64,000 nt of DNA from Exophiala sp. HKRS030 (GCA_023897205.1 JAHWDD010000008.1:1-64000), one strand, 5' to 3'. Positions 22,601 through 34,365 are shown, counted from the stretch's first letter. Made by a program: numbers and translations. Notes: a model not told the origin generated them from the letters alone.

Positions 22601-23818
22601 CCGCGTCCGGGAGCGCGTGATCGGCCAGAGACGTGGAGGTCAAACTTTCATCGACTGAACCGTCCGCGAAACACCGTGGGAAAATAGGCATGTCCAGACA
22701 GTGATCCTCGTAGCCTAGAGAAAGATGGGCCCGCCCGCGGGGTTTCCTCGTAGAGCAAATGTCGGCCCATGTCTTGTAATGTCGCAATGCTCCCGCTGAG
22801 AGAACCCGCGCCATTATAAATAGGACGACGTTGTAGTAGAATGGCTGACCGACCAATTCGTAGGGTATATGTTCCGGCCTCGGCTCAGTCAGCATTCTTG
22901 AAAAGCTCCCCAGACCCAGGAGTACCCTACTGCTCTCGGGGTAGATCTTGAAGGCCCTTAGCCTTGTCTCGCCGGAGGTCAAACACGATCTGTGGCTGAT
23001 CGGTCATCCAGACTTGATAAATCTCAATATCCTATAGAAGGCGGTCAGTATGTCTCGGCATCTCGTAAAGATGTTTTTCCCTACACGGAACCGAAGATTC
23101 ATTTCGAACTCGCCGGCGCGAGCAGATGTCCCGCAGTGGAGAAGTTGAAGACAGTGCAACCCCCACCGGTATAGCTCGTGGTGGTAATCATGCCAGTCGT
23201 TCTGCCACAGCTGACGAGAAACGGCCTCGAAGTCGAGAAGAGTGTAGTTTCTGGTCGGTCTCCTCTCTTTAGACAGATCCAGAACGTTATCATCGCCTCC
23301 GTCGATGAGCTGCGAACTTCGTCAGAATCAACTTGCTCAATAGCCTAGGAAGCTCCACGTACGTTTAGAATTGTGGAACGTAGGGGCTTCGAGAAATGGT
23401 CGCCCGTCTTCCGCTGCCACGCGGTCATGAAATTTTTCCAGAACGTCTCCGCGGTTGAGTCTAAGATCTTGCGTTCCCTGTCTACTCGACCTTTACCTTG
23501 CCTTCCTCTCCTGTAGAAGATGAGAAAGTCCTTCGCCGTTTTGGCCTGCGTGGGGCTCGGCCTACATCCTGGAAAGAGTTCCGAGTACTCTTGGACGAAC
23601 CTGTCGAAGCATTAGAGGAGATCGCCTCAAACCCGAAGACGTTGAGACGACACATACAGGTCCCATTCACGCAAGACGGTCTTGTAGTTGTTCGCTGTCC
23701 CGTCCCTGACGGGTTTCAGAGTGAGGGAATCATCAGTCGTCCGTACGGCGTCAACGAATCCGTTGGAGTCCCGGAGCTTCTTGCGCTCCAGGTCTCGCGG
23801 CGTCAGAGAGATAGCCAT
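19654..23818 (-). CDS. Tyrosine-recombinase-like DUF3435/'FluG' protein with C2H2 fingers and AT-hooks (Starship captain-like)
   Basis: Seven exons reconstructed by frame: 23818-23658, 23600-23363, 23309-23085, 23031-22931, 22878-22529, 22475-21857, 21796-19654. Introns are 52-60 bp, most with a CTGAC or CTAAT branch site. The product is 1278 residues with no break. Residues 1-135 form an N-terminal helical, SAM-like part. The catalytic region shows Arg197 in SARAGE (box I), the core strand LRFRDIEIYQVW, HASR at 347-350 (H-x-x-R), GAH (His373) and a candidate nucleophile Tyr383 (or Tyr379). This order is that of tyrosine recombinases and of DUF3435 proteins. CDTCHQQ (556-559) precedes three C2H2 fingers (about 593-613, 642-672, 684-709). 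A disordered basic tail carries a PRGR array (about 985-1015) and a final RRRGRPLN. The predicted role is nuclear DNA binding and strand exchange. The family is established; mobility is inference. Confidence 0.85.
20463..20522 (-). repeat. 12-bp tandem repeat encoding an AT-hook array
   Basis: On the plus strand gggcctccctct repeats about four to five times. Read on the minus strand, it encodes PRGR units in a row, each an AT-hook-like minor-groove binder, inside the recombinase-like protein. Confidence 0.85.
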
Positions 23819-24430
23819 ATGACGCGAATATCTTCGTCGGTCTCAAGGAAACATAAGATTCCCAGAGGTCACTAGGACAGGGAAACAAGAAATATAGGCC
23901 TCCCGTGAACGAGATGGCCAGGCTGGTGTATTAATAACATACCACGTTCTCTCCGGCACGCAAGGGGGAAATGAGGGCAACATAAAATCACAACTGCGCG
24001 GCCACGTCGGCGCAGCAGGGGCCCAACGGTGCTAGATTTTCAGGCGCATGATGGCTGCTCCTTTGGGAGGGTGTGCTTCATGCTGTGCTGTTCCGTAGAC
24101 GGCGCCATTGTGCCCTTCGGTCCCACGTCGACTCTCACATCACACACGGCCGCCGCGGATTGGCCCACGCTGCCAGCAAGGGGGATGGAGCCTGGCGCAC
24201 TCCGTCGACCCAGGTCGACCTATCAGGACGGCGGACGCTCGGTGGTCGCGCGGTCGAGTCGAAGGGGAGTCGAAGGTGAGTTGAGGGTGAGTCGCCCGTG
24301 AGTCGGGTGAGGTCGAGGTGCGCGGCGGATGAGCCATGGAGCGCGTCGACTGTGAGGGGGGTGTGATTGGGGGGAGTCAACGGGCGAGCGAGGGCGCCGA
24401 AAGCGGCAATCAACAACAGAAGAATCTGGG
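23819..24430 (-). promoter_or_regulatory. GC-rich 5' region of the recombinase-like gene
   Basis: CpG-rich sequence upstream of ATG 23818. From about 24236 to 24330 it carries imperfectly repeated gagtcgaaggg/gagtcgggtgag units. It ends abruptly at about 24430, where an AT-rich block begins. It would hold the promoter and, if this is a mobile element led by the recombinase, possibly the element's 5' end. No coding sequence is supported. Confidence 0.45.
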
Positions 24431-25925
24431 CCGAAATACTTTCTCATTATAAAGAGCTTAATTAAGGTCTAGTGATAGTGACGGCGGTAGTAGCTATTAA
24501 TAGTAGAGATTAATAAATATATATAGAAAATTATGCTAAGTAACTTATTAATAGGATTCCTTTAATATTAAGTATAAATAAATATATATAGTTTAGTAAA
24601 TAAATAAGTAAAGATTAATGCATAGTATTATAATGTTTCTTATTCCTATTTTATTCTAAGAGAAAGGTCACTATAATCATATTTAATACTTAGTTAGCTA
24701 TTATATTAAAAGCCTTCTTTATAATTATATTACTTTAACACTAAACTAATAATATAAATAAAGAAAAATACTATTCTTTATAATTAATATATAGATAAGA
24801 GTAATTCTTATAATTCTTTAACTTATAATAATGTCTCTTTAAGATATTAAGAAAGCTTACTTTAGTGGTAACCTCTTTTTATACCTAAAGTTATTTTTCT
24901 TCTCACTATTATTATATTATAAAGATTACCTTACTCTTTAACCTTTTATTCCTAGTCTTTTCCTTATAATAGTAATATATTTAGGTTAAGTTAAGATAAT
25001 AGCTTAAGAAAATATTATTATAAGATAATAATAATATTAAAATGTTCTCACTAAATAAGCTATATTAACTAGTTAGTTAATGTTATTTTAGCTTCTTAAT
25101 AATTAAGTATACTAGTACTAAATACGCACTAAGTTTAGTTCTACTCTTATGGCTATCTTTTTAAGTATAATAAAGCTTTCACCACTTTTAATAAGCCTTC
25201 TTAAAGTGTTTCTAAGTCTTTATAGTTAAGAAATAAAGCTTTTTATTATCTTATTTAATTATAAACTTATTCCTAAAGATAGAGAAACATAATTTATAAG
25301 TCTTTTAATTATAGTTATTATATTAATACTTAAGTTAACCTTTATACTTAAGAAGTGTATTAATAATATTAAAACTCTAATATAATATTTCTATACTAAG
25401 GATCTTAACTTTCTTAATAAAGATTTCTATAGTGATATTATAAAAAAGTTTATTAATCTTAAATATTAATTTAATAGAGTTCATATTAATTAGGCTTAAG
25501 TTATTCTCTATAATATATAGTAAAGTATTTAATTAATAACTAAGTTACACTAATAAAGAGACTTATATTAATATCTCTCTTTTCTCTTTATTATCTTCTT
25601 TAGTATTACTAGATATAGATAAGACTTTATTATCCTTATTAAGAAGATTTAACGCTTTCTATACTTATAACATAATATTCTCCTTAATACTTAGTCTTAG
25701 CGGTAACTTTAGTAACTCTAATAACTCTAGTAGGTTAGAACTAGCTATTTAAGAGAGATAAGAACTTAGAGACATAGTGTAACACTTTAAACTTACTCTA
25801 TTAGCCCTTATTATAAGACTATTACTGTTACTTTTACACTTTATATAAGCATTATAAGTAATAAGGGTCTCACGAAGTAATTAAGAGGCTAATAACTCCT
25901 AAAGTTAATAGGATAGAGTTATTAT
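24431..25925. other. AT-rich, gene-free island, probably RIP-mutated relic
   Basis: About 1.5 kb in which A and T make up the great majority of bases, with TpA everywhere and very few CpG or CpA steps. Stops occur in all frames and no ORF of note exists. Both edges are sharp against normal-composition DNA. This is the pattern left by repeat-induced point mutation of a duplicated element in Pezizomycotina. No recognisable transposon domain or clear terminal repeat survives. A centromeric or other AT block is less likely given its small size. Confidence 0.7.
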
Positions 25926-26607
25926 GCGCCTTGTACGATTCGACATCATATTTATATGTAGTTATGATATATTGCAGTAAATTATAGTGCTATCTAGGGC
26001 TATTGCGGCTGCAGGATGAGTTTGTTAATATAGGTCATATGGCGGTGTGCAGATTTCATACAACTTGCAAAAAAATAAGGTTTTTACGGAATTTTGCAAA
26101 GCATAAATAATAAGTTATCAGGTAATTAATCAAGAGATCACATGATCAAAATCGGGTTTACTTCTAGTGTCGCGTTATCGGCCTCTCGCGAACTAGTCAC
26201 TAGCTGCATAAAGTGAGCCTCAGAACCCGCAATAGGACTAACTCCAGTAGGCAATTTTGATATACAACCCACCAAACGAGGCACTTCTACAACACCTGAA
26301 ATCATCCTCCTTGACATCACTGCTCCAACGATAAAACATCTCACCGATGAAATGGCTCTATCCTTTCCCTTTCTAATTAGTCAGGAAGCTCCTCATGTTA
26401 CCCAGAAAGCGAAAATATGCCTCTTGGGTGGAGAGCGAAGCTGATAAATCTAAACATGTTGTCTCTCCTTCAAGTCGTCTATAAAAAGAGGCACATCTCC
26501 TCCACGACGGTTGCACTTGTCCATCATTCAAGAGCGTTCCTTCACTTCTTGCAAGACATCTCAATTGATTCTCGATCACCGCGCCGACCTGCAAAGCCAA
26601 CTTCAAG
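25926..26607. other. 5' flank of the intact SDR gene
   Basis: Composition returns to normal from about 26130. No ORF of known family. Presumed promoter of the SDR at 26608. Confidence 0.4.
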
Positions 26608-27360
26608 ATGGGCTCCTGCAACAATGCCACTACCTTCGTCCTCATCACCGGTGCTAATCAGGGCCTCGGTCTTGAGTGTGTGAAGAAACTAGCCGCCGAA
26701 CAACTAGATTTTCACATCCTTCTAGGATCACGAAGTCTGGAAAAGGGTAGACAAGCAGCCAGCACCGTTACAACCCGGGCCCAGGGCACCACGGTCGAAC
26801 CTGTCGCACTCGACGTCAACAATGAAGACTCGATAAGTCAAGCCGTCAAGTACATTGACGGAAAATATGGTCGTCTCGATGTTCTACTCAACAATGCCGG
26901 AGTCATGACGCTCCCGGGCCTCTCTTTCCGTGAAGAGATGAAGCAGGTCATCGAGACCAACGCGATCAGCGCGGCATGTGTCACCGAAGCTTTCCTCCCA
27001 CTGATGAAAAGGGCCCAGGCGCTGCCGCCCCGGCTCCTCTTCATGTCCTCGGACTTTGGATCCATCGCCTACTGCCTGGATCCCTCGCGACCTTTCTACG
27101 GCTACGACGCGAAGCCGTACTTCACCTCCAAAGCGGCAATGAACATGGTCGGGGCTCAGTACGCCGTACAACTCGGCAGGGAGGGGTTCAAGGTCAACAT
27201 GGTGGACCCGGGCTTTCGGTCGACCAACCTCAACGGCTTTCACGAACTCGGAGGTGTGCCCGCTGCGGGCGTCCTCGAAGCGTGCCGATTGATGATCGAC
27301 ACCGACAAGAATGGCCAACACGGTACCTTCACATCGAATGAGAAGCAGCATCCATGGTAG
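26608..27360 (+). CDS. Short-chain dehydrogenase/reductase, intact
   Basis: Single exon, 250 residues, the normal size of a classical SDR. The cofactor loop is TGANQGLG (14-21), NNAG is at 95-98, a SS pair (147-148) holds the catalytic Ser, and YFTSK (171-175) supplies the Tyr and Lys. The VDPGF segment after the active site is also normal. It should interconvert an alcohol and a ketone with NAD(P)H. Substrate unknown. It precedes a BVMO on the same strand by about 0.9 kb, an arrangement that fits a ketone-forming then ketone-oxidising pair (inference). It belongs to a different SDR subgroup from the truncated copy at 12962, since the two are clearly divergent. Confidence 0.92.
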   Translation: MGSCNNATTFVLITGANQGLGLECVKKLAAEQLDFHILLGSRSLEKGRQAASTVTTRAQGTTVEPVALDVNNEDSISQAVKYIDGKYGRLDVLLNNAGVMTLPGLSFREEMKQVIETNAISAACVTEAFLPLMKRAQALPPRLLFMSSDFGSIAYCLDPSRPFYGYDAKPYFTSKAAMNMVGAQYAVQLGREGFKVNMVDPGFRSTNLNGFHELGGVPAAGVLEACRLMIDTDKNGQHGTFTSNEKQHPW

Positions 27361-28255
27361 TGATGATGAGCACCTTCATGGGTGAATTCTGTAGACCTTT
27401 GTGGGAGTTTCAGATTCTAGATTCGAATACTCATCTAAATCCATCCAATCGGTTGTCCTCTACGGTATGGCGGGTTATAGTGCCATCGTAGCCGTGTGTG
27501 CCTGGAGTCTACTCGGTCGATGGACGTGACTACAAGAATGAATTGCTCATGTGGAAGTAGGTAAATGACAAGAGCCACCGAGTTACCGAAAGGGCCCATC
27601 CAAAGATGAACGAAAAGAAAGGAACTATACTAGTCCATGAAGGGAATGTAACCGAATTCATCGCCGAGTAGCCGTGGGAACAAAAGATCCATTTACCGTT
27701 TGCCCCCGCATTCAGACAGCCTCGCACTTAACATCTTAACAACCTGTTGGCTGTCGTATTATTCCTCGACGCCCGGCTGCTTCATTATTCTCAACTCATC
27801 TGACCCTCTCAAGATGTTATCTCATGATGGTCCGTTGAATCCTCGGCAATAGGCCAAAAAGGAGTAGTATGGAGTACTCCTACCTCTTTTCGATCCTATA
27901 GCGAGAACCATGGCCCATCTTAGTGGCTATATCAAGTTTCAGCCTCGGCTCTCCAAAGATTTGCGGAGAATATTGCCTAACTAAACTGGCTCTCCATACT
28001 CCATCATTATCGTTCGTGGACTTATCTGGTTCGACAAAAGATTGCTAGACTGTGTCACTTCTCGTGTTGGAAGACACATCGTGGGAAGAGAGTGCGTGTG
28101 TGCACCGGAGTCCTTGCCGGTAGTTCAATTGTATATATATAAGAGACGACCCTCCCACGACACCGTTCAAGTTCGTTGACACATCTCAAGCCAGTCCTTT
28201 GGTGTTTCCGTACTGTTTCTCTCCATCTATTCCAGACTACCTAGGGTAACAAACA
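27361..28255 (+). promoter_or_regulatory. Intergenic and promoter of the intact BVMO, with TATA box
   Basis: A tatatatataag element at 28132-28143 lies about 115 bp before the ATG at 28256. The rest has no gene. Confidence 0.5.
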
Positions 28256-30171
28256 ATGGCCCCGTCTGCCGTCACCAATGGCTACGGCGGCATGTATCTT
28301 CCGGCGGACGGGAGTACGGACCCGGAACTCTCGAGGCGCGAAGAACGTCCCAAGGTGCTCAACAACCCGGCGGCAGGTGATGTCACCATACTCGAGCAAC
28401 TGTACGGGACGCGGAAGAAGATGAGGGTCGTCATGCTCGGGGCGGGCATGAGTGGGTTGAACTTTTTCAAGTTCGCCGAGGAGAAGCTCAAGAACGTCGA
28501 AATCATCTGTTACGAGAAGAACCCGGACATCGGCGGCACCTGGTACGAGAACAGGTACCCCGGGTGCGCCTGTGACATCCCGTCCGTCGCCTACCAGTTC
28601 CCGTGGCGGACGGTCCCCTGGACAAAGTACTACTCCCAGTCCAAGGAGATTTGGGAGTACCTCAAGATGGTGGAGCAGGAAAACAACTTTGTGGAAAAGT
28701 ACGTCAAGCTGCAGCACAGGATCGTGTCCCTCTCGTGGGACGACGGCGTCGGACAGTGGACGGTCCGGGTGAAGGATCTCGTGTCTGGCCGGGAATTCGA
28801 GGACCACGCGGACTTCGTCGTCGACGGAGGAGGGGTGTTGAACAAGTGGAAGTGGCCCGACATTCCGGGCCTCCAGGACTTCAAGGGCACCCTGCTGCAC
28901 TCGGCGCAGTACGACGAGCGGACGGACCTGACCGGCAAGAGGGTGGCGCTGGTCGGCGCGGGGAGCTCTGCGGTTCAGATCCTCCCAAACATCTACGACA
29001 AGGTCGACAGAGTGTACACCTGGGTCCGAACGAAGATCTGGATCACGGCCGGGTTCGCCCAGAACTTTGCCGGAAGGGACGGGGCGAACTTCGTCTACAA
29101 CGAGGAACAGCGCCGGATGTTCCAGAACGACGACGAGTACCTCGCCTACCGCAAAATGATCGAGGGCGAACTCAACCAGCGTTTCGGGTTCATCATCAAC
29201 GGGACCTCGGCCCAAAAGGCCGCCCGCGAATTCTCCGAGGGTGAAATGAAGGCCAAGTTGAAAGATCGACCGGAGCTGCTGGAGAAGATCATGCCGGACG
29301 ACTTCTACGTCGGTTGTCGACGACCCACCCCGGGGAATGGATACCTCGAGTGCCTCGCCGGACCCAAGACCGTCCCATACACCAAGCAACTGGGCCGGAT
29401 CACGGAAAAGGGCTTCATCGACCCCGACGGCAACGAACAAGAGGTGGACGTCATCATCTGCGCGACGGGGTTCGACACTTCCTACAAGCCACGGTTCCCG
29501 CTCCTCGTCAACGGGGTAGACAAGGCTGAACAGTGGAAGGACAACCCTCACCCACACGTGCCTTCATATCTGAGCCTGGCCTACGCCGGCGTCCCAAACT
29601 ACATCCTCTATGGCGGTGCATACTGCCCGTCGGCCCACGGGTCCTTTTTCCCGCTCATCGCGGCTTACGTCAATTATACGATACAGGTGATTGAGAAGAT
29701 GCAGATTGAGAACATTCGCTCAATCCGGCCCAAGGAGAAGGTGGTGGAGCATTTTATGAAACATGCCGATACGTTCCTCAAGAGGACAGCCTGTGAGTCG
29801 AGTCTCCGCTCATCGACCCGATGATACGTTCTGTGTTGCTCCGCATCATACTGACAAACGAAACTACAGGGACCGGACCGTGCAGCTCGTGGTTCAAGGG
29901 TGGTAAGAAGGACGGCAAGCCAGCCATCTACCCAGGATCTCGGTTGCACTTTTTGCGGCTGCTGGAGAAACCACGCTGGGAAGACTTTGACATTGAGTAC
30001 GACCAGGAAGGAGACATGTGGAGTTTCATGGGCAACGGATTCCATGTCTGCGAACGAGACGGTAGTGATATTACCTGGTACATGGGCCACCCGAAGCAAG
30101 AGGTGGACGAAGAAAAGGTGAGGAGGATCATGGACGGTACGAAGGGCATCGAAGTTGGCATCAAACGGTGA
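28256..30171 (+). CDS. Baeyer-Villiger monooxygenase, intact
   Basis: Two exons (28256-29792 and 29870-30171, intron 77 bp) give 612 residues with no interruptions. The FAD loop LGAGMSG lies at 61-67 and GGTWYENRYPGCACD at 93-107. The fingerprint region reads FKGTLLHSAQYD (about 207-218), and the NADPH loop VGAGSSAVQ follows it. ATGFD and the late CPSAHGSF region are typical of fungal BVMOs of the cyclohexanone/StcW-like group. In the fingerprint the usual Trp is Tyr, a substitution to note. Predicted reaction: FAD- and NADPH-dependent oxygen insertion next to a ketone to make an ester or lactone. It pairs with the SDR upstream and is the last accessory-type gene before core genes begin. Confidence 0.93.
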
Positions 30172-30178
30172 TGATTGT

Positions 30179-30217
30179 AGTGGTGGTGGTGGTGGTGGTG
30201 TTTGTTTGTTTGTTTGT
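30179..30217 (+). repeat. (GTG)n followed by (TTTG)n microsatellite
   Basis: About seven gtg/tgg units and then four tttg units directly after the BVMO stop codon. Confidence 0.9.
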
Positions 30218-30729
30218 AGATATTGGTATAGTCGTCTCTAATGTAGGTAGATACCACCTTGTCATTCGACCTGGTCCAAGAATTGTGATTTTGATGGCCC
30301 TCAGCCGATCCCTGTCGCTAAATACGGCACATATCGGAAGAAGAGGATGTGCTGGTTTGAGGCGACCATTGACGGTCTTGGGCGCCGGTCAGGAACGAAT
30401 GACGATGCAATTCTCGATGCGCCGAATTTTATGCCCCGCAACAAAAAACAAAAAAAAAATTGCTTCCAACGAGACGAAAGAGCGAAACGCACCAAGCAAA
30501 GCCAAAAGACACACACTTCATTGCATTACCATTTTTCCATCCTTCAATCCTCGTTTCCTGGTCCCTGTGAAAAATAAAATCTTCTTCCTCTGCAAGACCC
30601 ATCGACCTGTCTATCCGACTTCTCTCCTCCCCCTACAAACTCCGTCGTCGATCTCCATTGACCCCGCGCATCCTCCCTTGTTCCCGCCGTCTTCGTCTTC
30701 GTCGCAGTTTCTCTTCCCTCACTCCCAAC
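30218..30729. promoter_or_regulatory. Promoter region of spermidine synthase
   Basis: 512 bp with a pyrimidine-rich stretch (about 30540-30720: ttcctctgc, tctcctccccc, cttcgtcttcgtcg) before the ATG, common in fungal housekeeping promoters. No TATA assigned. Confidence 0.45.
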
Positions 30730-31761
<1,032 letters not shown>

Positions 31762-32617
31762 ATTTGAATGACATGCCGGGTCGGTTGTCGCTTTGATATT
31801 ACGTCTTCCAGCATGATACCAGGTCTTTTTTTTATTGCTGTTGTTTTGTCTTGATACAAGTATTCCTAAGCGGTGAAAGAACCGTGATATGGTGATGGAG
31901 TGGGTTTTTCTTAGCTCTGAATTCCTACAGTACTCTTACGAGGTATCGGCATCTGGATGATCAGGCTGTGAAGGGCTTTGCTTCTTAGAAATACAGTTTC
32001 AGGGTGCGTCTCTGGCCACAGGAGATAGAAATGAACACACGCCCACACACAAAGAGTCACCTTCACTTTAAAACAGTAAACGAACAAAACATGCGAACCT
32101 ATGGGAACTGAACATGTGAACGGATGTTAGGTGTCTAATTAACTTGTAGTACTTACTGGTCAGGTTGTTGATTCTTGATTGGTTTGGCACCTTTTCCGGA
32201 ACGTTAATGACGAGCGACTTTGTTTTTACTCTAAAGGAGTGAGAGTGCTCGCATTACACATCTCACTCGTCTGGAGTTACATCCCTTCCTCAACTCAAGC
32301 GAAGAAAAGACATGACTTCATCTGATGGAGTCCCTCGTGAAGAATGATGTCACGTCTACGATATCACTCGAAGAGGTGACCGTATGAGGTATGTATGATG
32401 GAATACCTGCCCTCGGTGACGAAACTTATATCAGACAAGGCACACACACACACACCTTTGACTTAGCATTCTTATCCTTTTTTTGTATTGTGTCACTTGA
32501 AACTACTTTATAAACAAGTAAACATTACAAGAATCGTAACGAATATACCTCGACCACCCAAGATTTTTTAGTTTGCTTTTTTTTCCCAAAAAAAACAAAA
32601 GGTACGAGACACAAAAA
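31762..32617. other. Intergenic spacer and 5' flank of the next gene
   Basis: Contains poly-T runs and a (CA)n tract at about 32440-32456. No ORF recognised. Confidence 0.45.
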
Positions 32618-33376
32618 ATGTCATTCACCGCGAACTCCAAGGCACCTCGGATCCATCCAGACCAGGCTCCCCAGGAGCCGACGGGTCAAGTCGCGGCAGA
32701 CTCTCTGGCGGCAGAATCCTTGAGTCGGCGAGGAGAATTTTCGAAAAACGTCCACGCCGAGGCTTCGTCCGTGTCGGGGTCTTCATCGACCCTGAACAAC
32801 ACCGACACATCGGCGGCCAAAGTTCTCCGACCGGCTCCTGATAGCGCGGCGAGAGGAGATGACGACGAGCAGACAAGCCCAGGGGGGGAAGCGGCGGCAC
32901 CGGCCGGAGCAAGTGACTTTGGAGCGTCGACGACCCTGCAAGGAAGCAAGACTGGACCAGATCCAAACATCAAATCCAGTGGTACGAACACGGGCTCGTC
33001 GACCGGCACGTCAACCGGCGTACGTCCTCACGTCGACGTCGCACCCGGGTACACGGCCAGCGTGACCGGGACGGCCGCACCGAAGGGAACCTATCAACCC
33101 AAAGGTGACAATCTGGAAGACGCGGACGAGACGGAAACGATGCCCAAAGGACCCAAAACTTTTGTCGGGGACGTCGGAGGACAAGACGATCCGGGGAGGT
33201 CGGCGGAACAAAAGTTCGTCGCCAGAAATACCGGCGGGGTCGAACCGAACACGTCCTCTGGTGATCCTGGAGGTCGTGCTCAGAGACGAGCGGCAGACTC
33301 TACCGCCTCGGGAGGAGCGGTGGTGGGTGAACAAGGTGGAAGTTTTGGTGCCTTGAGTGGCAGTGAGAGGGCTTAA
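32618..33376 (+). CDS. Conserved disordered fungal protein of unknown function
   Basis: The ATG at 32618 (aaaaATGtc context) is preferred to the upstream in-frame ATG at 32573, because MSFTANSKAPRIHPDQAP is the usual start of this fungal family. 252 residues, rich in Gly, Ser, Thr, Ala and Asp, with no membrane segment or globular domain visible. Short conserved-looking blocks are DSLAAESLSRRGEF, TYQPKGDNL and FVGDVGGQDDPGRSAE. Such proteins recur in Pezizomycotina genomes and are hydrophilic and probably unfolded. A role in stress or desiccation has been suggested for similar ones, but nothing here shows it. Confidence 0.75.
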   Translation: MSFTANSKAPRIHPDQAPQEPTGQVAADSLAAESLSRRGEFSKNVHAEASSVSGSSSTLNNTDTSAAKVLRPAPDSAARGDDDEQTSPGGEAAAPAGASDFGASTTLQGSKTGPDPNIKSSGTNTGSSTGTSTGVRPHVDVAPGYTASVTGTAAPKGTYQPKGDNLEDADETETMPKGPKTFVGDVGGQDDPGRSAEQKFVARNTGGVEPNTSSGDPGGRAQRRAADSTASGGAVVGEQGGSFGALSGSERA

Positions 33377-34365
33377 AACACCGACTAGGAAAAGAAAAAA
33401 AAGAGAACATGGGCATCAAACATCAGATCGTATATTGTATGGCTGGCTGGTGCTGATGGTACCGTTGCAGGAAGTAGGACAACCAAGGCGTTTTTTTGGA
33501 CCCCTTTGTTGATGCTGTGTCTGGCAAGGGTTGGCCGATTTTGCCTGCCACTGTCCAACCGTTTGTACATCCTTTCCCAGAGACCTGGGGGCAAGAGCAG
33601 CCTCTTTGCCCCCGGGTCATCTGTTGATACAACAAACCCCCTAATAAAAATGTGTTTGTGCTGAATGGGGGGGTTTCCCCCCTTCTGCTGTAACATTGAC
33701 AAAAGTCATCTCTCTGTGCTTCCGGAAATCTCTGTCTCTGAAAACCTGGATAAGCCTCCTCTCCTCAAAAGAGGGCACACCACCTGTAGAGGTTTGTTGT
33801 CGATGGGATTGATACACGTAGTACCAAAGTTTCATGGGTGACCCCCCTTTTTTTTCTTCTGCATCTCTTGACTAAAAAAATGTCAGGGGCACGATGGTGT
33901 TGAAAGTTTTGGCTAGATTGTGTGAATCTCGGCGCGAGAGATAGAGTCGGAAAGGATGTCTTTCGCCGATCAATCTTCTGAAGCGGACATAACAAACAGG
34001 TGGTGACATTTTTTCATCCTTTCGTGTGCTGAGCGGAGACATGATTGTCGTGAGCCTTTGTGGGATATCATCATGTCCATCCCTTCCTCCTGAGAGTGAC
34101 TTCTTTCAGGATGTCATATCTCATCTCGTCTCATCTCGTCGATTTTCGTTCGGCTGGGGTCGATTCCAATGTTTCATAAGACAAGCTTCAGAGACAACGT
34201 AGTTCATTCCCATGGATGACCTCTCTCTGTCTCTCTCTCTCTCTCTCCCTAGCTTTAAAGACATCATGATTCCATCGTCGGTCAGGCCGTCTTTACCGGC
34301 GGCATGATATTCGCAGGACTTTTTTTTTCATCATCACACAAGTATCATCTTGCTTTTTTGGTTTT
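33377..34365. other. Convergent intergenic region with CT-rich microsatellite
   Basis: About 1 kb between two 3' ends. It has homopolymer runs and a (CT)n tract at 34221-34250. No gene. Confidence 0.5.

Noticed and set aside
22879..23084. Apparent frameshifts in the recombinase-like gene near 22930 and 23032
   Set aside because: Both are resolved by 52-53-bp introns (GTAGGG...AG) with CTGAC branch sites that restore family motifs (LRFRDIEIYQVW and EQPEHIPYELVG).
24431..25925. Terminal inverted repeats at the edges of the AT island
   Set aside because: The visible inverted similarity (short taattaag-like words) is expected by chance at this composition.
28603..29244. 213-codon second-frame ORF within the BVMO
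   Set aside because: Arg/Gly-rich frame shadow without features.
28241..29557. 438-codon open frame on the minus strand
   Set aside because: Antisense to the intact BVMO and produced by its GC-rich codon usage. No domain, and the plus-strand gene explains every motif.
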